NCBI RefSeq assembly: GCF_019392335.1
Contig: NZ_JAHXRQ010000017.1
Coordinates: forward strand, 1 to 64,000
Length of the DNA: 64,000 nucleotides
Direction: 5' to 3'
DNA from: Mameliella sp. CS4
Lineage (GTDB): Bacteria; Pseudomonadota; Alphaproteobacteria; Rhodobacterales; Rhodobacteraceae
Part shown: positions 51,762 to 59,385 of the stretch, one piece after another
Layout of the letters: each line of letters begins with the position of its first letter
Position numbering within the stretch: position 1 is the first letter of the stretch
Position numbers and translations under genes: made by a program
Notes under the pieces: model-generated
Seen by the model: only the letters and a program-made list of their open reading frames with translations
Told to the model about the DNA's origin: nothing
Database searches by the model: none

Positions 51762-51784
51762 TTTCTTCTCTCTGAAAATACTCA
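51762..51784 (-). repeat. Partial copy of the dispersed repeat tail between soxD and soxA
   Basis: On the minus strand it reads GTGAGTATTTTCAGAGAGAA followed by GAA, clearly related to the tail in the other copies but with several changes and without the GC hairpins. It fills much of the 62-base soxD-soxA gap. Confidence 0.6.
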
Positions 51785-51821
51785 CCTTTCCAACCGCCAA
51801 CACAGCGGGGAGGCCTGAGAC

Positions 51822-54800
51822 ATGAGCACCCGTCTCGCCACAGGCGGCCGCCTGGTCGACCGCAGCAGCGACATCCGGTTCACCTTCAACGGCAAGAGCT
51901 TTCGTGGCCACGAGGGCGATACGCTGGCCTCGGCGCTCCTGGCCAATGACCAGATGCTGGTGGGCCGCAGCTTCAAGTACCACCGTCCGCGTGGTGTGGT
52001 CGCCTCTGGCGCCGAGGAACCCAACGCGCTGGTGAACCTCGGGCGCGACACCACGCATGAGCCGAACCAGCGCGCCACCACGACGGAGCTGTTCAACGGG
52101 TTGCAGGCGACCTCGCAGAACCACTGGCCGTCGCTCGACTATGACATCGGCGCGCTGAACTGGCTGTTCGGGCGTTTCCTGACGGCGGGCTTCTACTACA
52201 AGACCTTCATCCACCCGCGTCCCTTCTGGAAACACATCTACGAACCTTTCATCCGCCAGTCGGCGGGGCTGGGCCGTGCGCCGGACCCGGAGACGCGCGA
52301 TCCCGACACCTACGAGCATTTCTATGCTTTCGTCGATGTCGTGGTGATCGGCGGCGGCGTGGCGGGGCTGCAGGCGGCCAAGGCGGCGGCGGACTCCGGT
52401 GCCAAGGTGCTGGTCATGGAACAGACCGCCCATTGGGGCGGCCGGGCGCCGGTGGACGGCGGCACGATCGACGGCATGGCGCCCGGGGGCTGGGTGAACA
52501 AGACCGTCGAAGCCCTTGAAGGAATGGAGAATGTCGCGCTGCGGACCCGCAGCATGGGGGCGGGGGTCTATGACCACGGCTATGTGCTGGGCTATGAGCG
52601 TCTGACCGATCACGCGCCTTTCCTGAAAGGACCGCGTCACAGGCTGTGGCGCATCCGTGCCAGGCAGATCGTGACCGCCACCGGCGCAATCGAACGACCC
52701 CTGAGTTTTGCGGGCAACGACATTCCCGGCGTCATGCTGGCCTCTGCCGTGCGCGATTACCTGGTGAACTATGGAGTTATCGCGGGTCAGCGGACGGTGG
52801 TCGTGACCAACAACGACGACGCTTACCGCACGGCCATCGCCCTGAAACAGGCGGGGCTGCAGGTGCCGGCAGTGATCGACGCGCGCCAGATGGGCGGCGG
52901 CGCTCTGATGGAAGAGGCGAAATCGCTGGGCATCCGTGTCGAGACCGGCCGGGCCATCGCCAAGGTCAAGGGCGGCAAGCGTGTCACCGGCGTGGCGATC
53001 TGCGCGATGGCCGGCGGCGGTGCCATGCTGGAAGAGATCAAGTGCGATGCCGTGGCCATGTCGGGTGGCTGGTCGCCGGTGGTGCACCTCTGGTCCCATT
53101 GCGGTGGCAAGCTGACCTGGGACGAGGACCACGCCTTTTTCCGCCCCGATCCCGAACGCGCGCCGACCAGCCACGACGGTCTGCCTTTTGTCACCGTGAC
53201 GGGCAGTGCCAATGGCGAAATGGACCTCAAGAGCGTTCTGGAAGATGCTGACAAGGCTGGGAAATCCTCCAGAAAGGCCGCCGGTGGAAAACCCCGCCGC
53301 TTTGCCCCGCCCAAGGGTGAGAGCGTAGAGGAAGTGCCGCTGCGTCCGGTCTGGCTGATGCCGGAAAACGCCTGGGACGATCTGCGCATGAAGGCCTGGC
53401 TGGACTACCAGAACGACGTCAAGGTTTCGGACGTGCAACTGGCCGCGCGCGAAGGCTATGAAAGCGTCGAACATACCAAGCGCTATACCACGCTGGGCAT
53501 GGCCACGGATCAGGGAAAACTCAGCAACATCAACGGTCTGGCGACCCTTGCTGCGTCACTGGGTGAAGAGATCCCGCAGGTGGGCACCACCACCTTTCGC
53601 CCGCCCTACACACCGATCAGCATGGGGGCCATTGCCGGCGAGGCGCGGGGCGAGATATTCCAGCCGATCCGCAAGACACCGATCCACGCCTGGCACGAAA
53701 AACACGGCGCCGCCTGGGAGCCGGTCGGCCACTGGCGCCGTCCCTACTGCTATCCGCAACAGGGGGAGAGCAAGCACGACGCGGTCCACCGCGAGGTGTT
53801 GGCCACCCGCAATAGCCTTGGCCTGCTCGACGCCTCCACCCTTGGCAAGATCATCGTCAAGGGACCGGATGCGGGCCGTTTCCTCGACATGCTCTACACC
53901 AACATGATGAGCACGCTGAAACCGGGGCGCTGCCGCTATGGCCTGATGTGCACGGAAAACGGCTTTCTGACCGACGACGGTGTGGTGGCGCGGATCGACG
54001 AGGACACGTTCCTCTGCCACACCACCACCGGCGGCGCGGACCGCATCCATGCCCATATGGAGGAATGGCTGCAAACCGAATGGTGGGACTGGAAGGTCTA
54101 TACCGCCAACGCGACAGAGCAATTCGCCCAGATTGCCGTGGTCGGCCCCAACGCGCGCAAGCTGCTGGAAAAGCTGGGGGGTATGGATGTCGGCAAGGAC
54201 ATGCTGCCCTTCATGGCCTGGGCCGATGGCACGCTGGCCGGTTTCCCGGTGCGGGTCTACCGGATCTCCTTCTCTGGCGAACTCAGCTACGAGATCGCCG
54301 TGCCCGCGAACCTCGGCCGCGCCTTCTGGGACAAAATCGTCGAGGCCGGGCAGGAGTGGAACATCACCCCCTACGGCACAGAGGCGCTGCACGTGATGCG
54401 GGCCGAGAAGGGCTTTATCATGATCGGGGACGAAACCGACGGCACGGTGATCCCGCAGGACCTGGGCCTGCATTGGGCGATCTCGAAGAAGAAAGAGGAC
54501 TACCTGGGTAAGCGCGCGCAGACCCGCAGCCACATGGCCGATCCGAACCGATGGCAACTGGTGGGGCTGGAAACCGTTGACGGTTCGGTCCTGCCGGATG
54601 GGGCCTATGCCGTGGCGGCCGGCAAGAACGCCAACGGCCAGCGCAACACCCAAGGTAGGGTGACCTCGACCTACCATTCGCCGACGCTGGGCAAGGGGAT
54701 CGCCATGGGCCTTGTCCATCACGGCCCCGACCGGATGGGAGAGATCATTCCCTTCATCAAGGACGATGGCGAAACCGTGGTCGAGGCGAAGATCGTCAGC

Positions 54801-54842
54801 CCGGTCTTCTTTGACCCCGAAGGAGAGAAGCAGAATGTCTGA
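51822..54842 (+). CDS. soxA: Sarcosine oxidase subunit alpha
   Basis: A 1,006-residue subunit. The N-terminal part has a 2Fe-2S-like fold (FTFNGKSFRGHEGDTLASALLAN), then a NAD/FAD Rossmann region (DVVVIGGGVAGLQAAKAAAD) and, from about residue 620, a glycine-cleavage T-type aminomethyltransferase domain (GLLDASTLGKIIVKGPDAGRFLDMLYTN) that binds folate. Length is standard. A GGGGAGG site lies upstream. It overlaps soxG by 8 bases. Confidence 0.95.
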   Translation: MSTRLATGGRLVDRSSDIRFTFNGKSFRGHEGDTLASALLANDQMLVGRSFKYHRPRGVVASGAEEPNALVNLGRDTTHEPNQRATTTELFNGLQATSQNHWPSLDYDIGALNWLFGRFLTAGFYYKTFIHPRPFWKHIYEPFIRQSAGLGRAPDPETRDPDTYEHFYAFVDVVVIGGGVAGLQAAKAAADSGAKVLVMEQTAHWGGRAPVDGGTIDGMAPGGWVNKTVEALEGMENVALRTRSMGAGVYDHGYVLGYERLTDHAPFLKGPRHRLWRIRARQIVTATGAIERPLSFAGNDIPGVMLASAVRDYLVNYGVIAGQRTVVVTNNDDAYRTAIALKQAGLQVPAVIDARQMGGGALMEEAKSLGIRVETGRAIAKVKGGKRVTGVAICAMAGGGAMLEEIKCDAVAMSGGWSPVVHLWSHCGGKLTWDEDHAFFRPDPERAPTSHDGLPFVTVTGSANGEMDLKSVLEDADKAGKSSRKAAGGKPRRFAPPKGESVEEVPLRPVWLMPENAWDDLRMKAWLDYQNDVKVSDVQLAAREGYESVEHTKRYTTLGMATDQGKLSNINGLATLAASLGEEIPQVGTTTFRPPYTPISMGAIAGEARGEIFQPIRKTPIHAWHEKHGAAWEPVGHWRRPYCYPQQGESKHDAVHREVLATRNSLGLLDASTLGKIIVKGPDAGRFLDMLYTNMMSTLKPGRCRYGLMCTENGFLTDDGVVARIDEDTFLCHTTTGGADRIHAHMEEWLQTEWWDWKVYTANATEQFAQIAVVGPNARKLLEKLGGMDVGKDMLPFMAWADGTLAGFPVRVYRISFSGELSYEIAVPANLGRAFWDKIVEAGQEWNITPYGTEALHVMRAEKGFIMIGDETDGTVIPQDLGLHWAISKKKEDYLGKRAQTRSHMADPNRWQLVGLETVDGSVLPDGAYAVAAGKNANGQRNTQGRVTSTYHSPTLGKGIAMGLVHHGPDRMGEIIPFIKDDGETVVEAKIVSPVFFDPEGEKQNV

Positions 54843-55407
54843 TCCGGTTCTGCCGCTCGGCGGCGCACATTACGAGGGTCTGGCGGACGTCCGCGAGACA
54901 GGGCCGCAGGGCATGATCGCCCTGCGCGGCGATCTGTCGGATGCTGGCCTGCAGGAGGCCGTGACTGGTCTGACCGGGGTTCCGATGCCCGATATGCGCG
55001 GCGCGCAGGTCATGGGGGAAAGCGGATTGCTCTGGATGTCGCCGGACGAACTCCTGGTGCTGGTACCTTACCGGCAGGCGGCGCGGGCGCGCGCACAACT
55101 GGCTGAGGCACTGCAGGGCCAGCACGCGCTGGTCGAAAATGTCTCGGACATGCGGGCGATGTTCCGGCTGCGCGGGACGCAGGTGCGCGACGTGCTGGCC
55201 AAGCTGGCACCGGTGGATTTTGCCCGCGATGCCCTGCCGGTGGGCGAATTGCGCCGCACCCGCTTTGCCCAGGTGGCGGCGGGCGTCTGGCTGAGCGACG
55301 ACACCACGGCGCAGGTCTTCTGCTTCCGCTCGGTTGCGGAGTATATGTTCAACCTGCTCCGTACAGCCGCCGATCCCGACGCATTTGTCGGCTTTCATAC
55401 CGGTTAA
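54835..55407 (+). CDS. soxG: Sarcosine oxidase subunit gamma
   Basis: A 190-residue GcvT-like small subunit. It shows GLLWMSPDELLVLVP, LVENVSDMRAMFRLRGTQVRDVLAKLAPVDF and TRFAQVAAGVWLSDDTTAQVFCFRSVAEYMFNLL, as in other SoxG proteins. It completes soxBDAG. Confidence 0.93.
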   Translation: MSDPVLPLGGAHYEGLADVRETGPQGMIALRGDLSDAGLQEAVTGLTGVPMPDMRGAQVMGESGLLWMSPDELLVLVPYRQAARARAQLAEALQGQHALVENVSDMRAMFRLRGTQVRDVLAKLAPVDFARDALPVGELRRTRFAQVAAGVWLSDDTTAQVFCFRSVAEYMFNLLRTAADPDAFVGFHTG

Positions 55408-55479
55408 GCGCTGGGGACGGTTGCCTTGTCGGGCGGCTCTGCCGATAGTGCCGGGGCTGTTCGCCGCAACGGAGCCGTC

Positions 55480-55896
55480 ATGCGCCGCCTCATCCTGTCG
55501 GGCCTTTTCTGGGCTGCCCTCTCCGGGGGCGCGGTGGCGGAAAAGATGGCCTATCATTGCCGGATCGACGGCACCTCGGAACGTCAGTGGATCCAGCCGG
55601 TGATCTTCATCGCGCTCGACCGGGCCATCGACCGGGTCGTGATCTCTGACGCCTCGATCCTGGGGGCCAACGACGGTGTTCCGGTCGAGGGGACGCTGGT
55701 CAGGGACAACAGCTCTCGGCTGACGGTCTCATGGGAGCTGGAGCTGCGGTCCACCGGGAACCGGCGTGTGCTGCTGGATTATCGCGCAACCTTCCTCAAG
55801 GCCAGCGGCAAGGTCAATGTGACCGCCCAACCCCGTGGGAAAGGTGCGCTTTTCAACAGGTCGGGGAGTTGTCTGGCGACAAAACTTTCTCCTTGA
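55480..55896 (+). CDS. Small secreted protein of unknown function
   Basis: A 138-residue product with a signal peptide (MRRLILSGLFWAALSGGAVA) and a beta-rich mature domain starting EKMAYHCRIDGTSERQWIQP and ending in a Ser-Gly-Ser-Cys segment. Two cysteines could pair. Start at ATG 55480 with GGAG 5 bases upstream. I do not recognise the family. It lies between soxG and sodB in the same direction. Confidence 0.72.
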   Translation: MRRLILSGLFWAALSGGAVAEKMAYHCRIDGTSERQWIQPVIFIALDRAIDRVVISDASILGANDGVPVEGTLVRDNSSRLTVSWELELRSTGNRRVLLDYRATFLKASGKVNVTAQPRGKGALFNRSGSCLATKLSP

Positions 55897-55988
55897 AGTC
55901 ACCTTTGAGCGCCGAGGCAGGGTTGACCTTCGGCGGGAAGGGGGACACCTATTGGGCAATGAACCGCCACATCACGAAGGGGTGAACC

Positions 55989-56588
55989 ATGTCTTTCGAA
56001 CTTCCCGATCTTCCCTATGCACACGACGCTCTGGCCAGCCAGGGCATGAGCCAGGAAACGCTGGAATATCACCACGACATCCACCACAAGGCCTATGTCG
56101 ACAACGGCAACAAGCTGATTTCCGGCACCGAGTGGGAAGGCAAGAGCCTCGAAGAGATCGTCAAGGGCACCTATGACGCGGGCGCCGTGGCGCAATCGGG
56201 CATCTTCAACAATGCCTCGCAGCACTGGAACCACACGCAGTTCTGGGAAATGATGGGCCCCGGCCCGAATTCCATGCCGTCCGAACTGGAAGCCGCGATC
56301 AAGGACAGCTTCGGCACCGTCGACGAGTTCAAGTCGCAGTTCGCCGCCGCGGGCGCGGGCCAGTTCGGCTCGGGCTGGTGCTGGCTGGTCAAGGACACCG
56401 ACGGTGGCCTGAAGGTCACCAAGACCGAGAACGGCGTGAACCCGCTGTGCTTTGGTCAGACCGCCCTGCTGGGCTGCGACGTGTGGGAGCACTCCTACTA
56501 CATCGACTTCCGCAACAAGCGTCCGGCCTACCTGACCAACTTCATGGACAACCTGGTGAACTGGGAAAACGTGGCCTCGCGCCTGTAA
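55989..56588 (+). CDS. sodB: Superoxide dismutase, Fe/Mn type
   Basis: A 199-residue enzyme. Metal ligands lie in LEYHHDIHHKAYVDNGN (H28), SQHWNHTQFW, and the C-terminal DVWEHSYYIDFRNKRPAYL (Asp and His). The overall pattern matches the iron-type enzymes of alphaproteobacteria, with GAGQFGSGWCWLV. A strong terminator follows 42 bases after the stop. Confidence 0.95.
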   Translation: MSFELPDLPYAHDALASQGMSQETLEYHHDIHHKAYVDNGNKLISGTEWEGKSLEEIVKGTYDAGAVAQSGIFNNASQHWNHTQFWEMMGPGPNSMPSELEAAIKDSFGTVDEFKSQFAAAGAGQFGSGWCWLVKDTDGGLKVTKTENGVNPLCFGQTALLGCDVWEHSYYIDFRNKRPAYLTNFMDNLVNWENVASRL

Positions 56589-56630
56589 TCCCATGTGCGG
56601 GGCCATTCACGCCCCGGCCAGATGCCAAGA

Positions 56631-56661
56631 CGCCCTCGCAGGATGCTGCGGGGGCGTTTTT
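56631..56661 (+). terminator. Intrinsic terminator after sodB
   Basis: Arms CGCCCTCGCAG (56631-56641) and CTGCGGGGGCG (56646-56656) pair with one G-U, with a 4-base loop and T5 following. Confidence 0.88.
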
Positions 56662-56670
56662 CGTGCGGGG

Positions 56671-56964
56671 CTAGGGAAGCCGATCCACCAGAACGGCGTT
56701 CAGGGTCGAGCCGCTGCGCCGCAGCTTGGCCAGGGCCTGAAACTCGGCGGAATTCCAGAAGTCCCGGGCGTGCTGGCGGTCCGGAAAAGCAATGACGAAG
56801 GCGGCGTCGGGCAGGGGATTGTCCCCCTCCATTGGCTCCGGCGCCCCGCCCCGGACAAGAAATGCGCCCGAGTGGGCGGCCACAACCTCCGGGATCTTGG
56901 CGAAATACTCTTCCATCCAGTCCCGACTGTGGATTTGCATCTGTCCGATGACGAAAGCCCCCAT
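56671..56964 (-). CDS. DUF1330 family protein
   Basis: A 97-residue dimeric alpha/beta-barrel-type small protein: FVIGQMQIHSRDWMEEYFAKIPEVVAAHSGAFLVRGGAPEPMEGD followed by FVIAFPDRQHARDFWNSAEFQAL, the typical DUF1330 pattern. No catalytic role is established. It is convergent with sodB. Confidence 0.85.
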   Translation of the reverse strand: MGAFVIGQMQIHSRDWMEEYFAKIPEVVAAHSGAFLVRGGAPEPMEGDNPLPDAAFVIAFPDRQHARDFWNSAEFQALAKLRRSGSTLNAVLVDRLP

Positions 56965-57228
56965 ATCGCTGTTCTCCCGATTTGTTCACCTGACAGGCTA
57001 GGGGGGATCGGGCCCTGCGGCAATCCGCGCGTCGCCCGCGTCCCCGCGATTCACAAAAGCGCTAAGACATCCTATGATGCGGGTATCTTTGTCATTGGGC
57101 GCGGGTCCGTCCGGACCGTCGGCAATTTTTCGAGAGGTTGTTCACATCATGGATAAAGACAGGGCTTTCGCGGACCGCCCGCGGGGCAATCCGGTGAATT
57201 CGGGAACCCGACAGGCGAGGGGGCTACG

Positions 57229-57753
57229 ATGCTGCGCAACCTGATCATTCAAGTGAACCAGACACAGCAATTCCTGTGGCGCACCTTGCCGGACGGGCGG
57301 CGGCAGGTGTCCTGGCGCGTCTGGCTTCTCATCTTTGTGACGCCCGTGCTGTTCTTGGCGGCGGCGGCTCTCTTTGCCTATGACAGCGTCAGTTTCGTCT
57401 CGCGCGCGGAGCGCACCACCGGAGAGGTTGTCCGCGTCTACGAATGGGAGGACTGGACGCCGTGGAAGGGCAGCCATACCGTCTATGGTCCCGTCTTTCG
57501 CTATGAGTTTCGCGAGGGCGACATGACCGAGGCCAGCCTGGGGCAGTCCTCTGCCAACTGGGGATTCGAGATCGGATCGCGGCAAGAGATCCTGTTCAAC
57601 CCGCAGACCAAGGGCAATGTCAGACTGCCCGTGTTCGAACATCTCTGGGCGCTGCCTCTGACGATTTTCTACATCGGGCTGATCACCCTGATCCCGGCGC
57701 TGTTCGCGGCCTGGCGGGTGCGGCGCTGGCTGCGTGGCGGGACGGCTGGCTGA
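57229..57753 (+). CDS. DUF3592 membrane protein
   Basis: A 174-residue protein with two membrane helices (about 30-50 and 140-162) flanking a beta-rich soluble domain that contains RTTGEVVRVYEW, YGPVFRYEFREGD and IGSRQEILFNPQTKGNVRL, the DUF3592 signature. Function unknown. Good GAGGGGG site. The 264 bases before it show no gene. Confidence 0.8.
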   Translation: MLRNLIIQVNQTQQFLWRTLPDGRRQVSWRVWLLIFVTPVLFLAAAALFAYDSVSFVSRAERTTGEVVRVYEWEDWTPWKGSHTVYGPVFRYEFREGDMTEASLGQSSANWGFEIGSRQEILFNPQTKGNVRLPVFEHLWALPLTIFYIGLITLIPALFAAWRVRRWLRGGTAG

Positions 57754-57848
57754 GACAGGGTCCGTTTCGACGCCGGGGGGCAGAGCAGCAACGCGCTTGC
57801 AGCCGGGCGCGCCGCTTTGTAGGGCAGGGGGACTGACCGGAGACGACC

Positions 57849-58763
57849 ATGCCCCCCCAGACCCAAGGCATCCTCCTGATGATCGGCGCCTGTTCGATCT
57901 GGGGGCTTTCGCCGCTCTACTACAAGCTGCTGCTGCACGTCCCGCCGCTGGAACTGCTGGCGCATCGCACCTTCTGGTCGCTGGTGGTCTTTGCCGGGCT
58001 GCTGGCGGTGCAGGGCCGCCTGCGCGAGCTGCGCGGCGCGGTCGGTCGGCCAAGGCCCGCGCTGATCACCGCCGTCGCGGCGCTGATGATCACCGCCAAC
58101 TGGTTCCTCTTCATTCTCTCGGTGCAGATCGGGCAGGTGCGCGAAACCTCGCTGGGCTATTACACCTTCCCGCTGGTTGCCGTGCTGCTGGGCGTCGTCG
58201 TCCTGCGCGAACGGCTGTCGGCGCTGCAATGGGTGGCGGTGGGCCTGGCCACGCTGGCGGTGGCGCAGCTGACCTGGGGACTGGGTACAGCACCCTGGAT
58301 CGCGCTGATCCTGGCCACGACCTTTGGTATCTACGGCATTGTGAAAAAACGGCTTTCCGTCGGGCCGGTCGTGTCCGTCACCGGAGAGGTCCTGTTGCTG
58401 GCACCCTTTGCCCTGGGCTGGCTTCTGACGCTGGAAGCACAGGACAAGGCCATCTTTGGCGATGACCTCTATACCTCGGGCCTGCTGGTCTTTTCCGGCC
58501 TGCTGACGGCGCTGCCGCTGGTGCTGTTCTCGGCCGCGGCGCAGCGGGTCAACATGACGACGCTGGGGGTGCTGCAATACCTCAACCCGACGCTGCAGTT
58601 CATTTGCGCCGTGGTCATCTTCAAAGAGCCGCTCACCCCTTTCCACCTCATCGCCTTCGGCCTGATCTGGGCCGCGCTGGCGATCTACTCGGCCTCGGGC
58701 TTTGTTCAGGACAGGGCGCGGCGCAAGAGCGCCATGACTTCCTCGGCCGAACCGCCGCTCTGA
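57849..58763 (+). CDS. rarD: RarD-type EamA transporter
   Basis: A 304-residue, ten-helix drug/metabolite transporter. It shows GILLMIGACSIWGLSPLYYKLL, LLAHRTFWSLVVFAGLL, LGYYTFPLVAVLLGVVVLRERLSALQWVAVGLA and LGVLQYLNPTLQFICAVVIFKEPLTP, as in RarD proteins. Substrate unknown. Its last 58 bases overlap the 3' end of the LOG-family gene on the other strand. Confidence 0.9.
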   Translation: MPPQTQGILLMIGACSIWGLSPLYYKLLLHVPPLELLAHRTFWSLVVFAGLLAVQGRLRELRGAVGRPRPALITAVAALMITANWFLFILSVQIGQVRETSLGYYTFPLVAVLLGVVVLRERLSALQWVAVGLATLAVAQLTWGLGTAPWIALILATTFGIYGIVKKRLSVGPVVSVTGEVLLLAPFALGWLLTLEAQDKAIFGDDLYTSGLLVFSGLLTALPLVLFSAAAQRVNMTTLGVLQYLNPTLQFICAVVIFKEPLTPFHLIAFGLIWAALAIYSASGFVQDRARRKSAMTSSAEPPL

Positions 58764-59257
58764 ACGAATTCGATCAGCGAGGGGTCGGCAAAACCGGTGT
58801 CGACCACATGTTGCATCAGCGCCTTGAGCGGCGCCCAATAGCCCGCCACGTCCAGCAGGATGATGGGTTTCGCATGCAGGCCCAGCTGACGCCATGTCAG
58901 CACCTCAAAGAACTCGTCCAGCGACCCGGCGCCGCCGGGCATGACCACCACCGCGTCGGCGTTCATCAGCATGACCTTCTTGCGCTCGTGCATGGTCTCG
59001 GTGATGACGAAACTGGTGAGATCGGTCTTGCCGACCTCCAGTCGCAAGAGGTGGGTGGGGATCACGCCGAATGTCTCGCCGCCCGCCGCCTGCGCCGCCC
59101 GCGCGATCAGCCCCATCAGGCCGACGTCGCCCGCGCCGTAGACCAGCCGCCAGCCCTCATGGGCCAGGGCCTCTCCCAGTGCGGTGGCCTCTGCCGCATA
59201 GTCGGGATTTCCCCCCTTGCGGGAGCCGCAGTAGACGCAGATGGACATGGTGGGCAT
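58706..59257 (-). CDS. LOG-family protein (TIGR00730), putative cytokinin riboside 5'-monophosphate phosphoribohydrolase
   Basis: A 183-residue Rossmann-like protein with the family motif VVMPGGAGSLDEFFEVLTW and the conserved MHERKKVM that together form the active site. It begins SICVYCGSRKGGNPDYA. Family members cleave nucleoside 5'-monophosphates. Start at ATG 59257, with GGAG 7 bases upstream. Convergent overlap with rarD of 58 bases. Confidence 0.9.
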   Translation of the reverse strand: MPTMSICVYCGSRKGGNPDYAAEATALGEALAHEGWRLVYGAGDVGLMGLIARAAQAAGGETFGVIPTHLLRLEVGKTDLTSFVITETMHERKKVMLMNADAVVVMPGGAGSLDEFFEVLTWRQLGLHAKPIILLDVAGYWAPLKALMQHVVDTGFADPSLIEFVQSGGSAEEVMALLRRALS

Positions 59258-59290
59258 TTCAGGCTCCAAGGCTTGTAGAAAAAACGACTT

Positions 59291-59319
59291 TTGACGCTTC
59301 GTAGCCTGTGGTTTATAAA
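59291..59319 (+). promoter_or_regulatory. Sigma-70-type promoter for the LysM gene
   Basis: TTGACG (59291-59296), a 17-base spacer and TATAAA (59314-59319) form a near-consensus promoter pointing to the LysM gene. The predicted transcript start near 59326 supports the ATG at 59386 and excludes more upstream starts. Confidence 0.7.
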
Positions 59320-59385
59320 CGCTCAACCATCCTGTGGCCCCGCTGGGGGGCCGAGGCCGCAGGTGCTGTCATTCGGAAGGCTGCC

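Noticed and set aside
51669-53474. Open frame of about 600 codons opposite soxA
   Set aside because: Antisense shadow of soxA with no recognisable domain.
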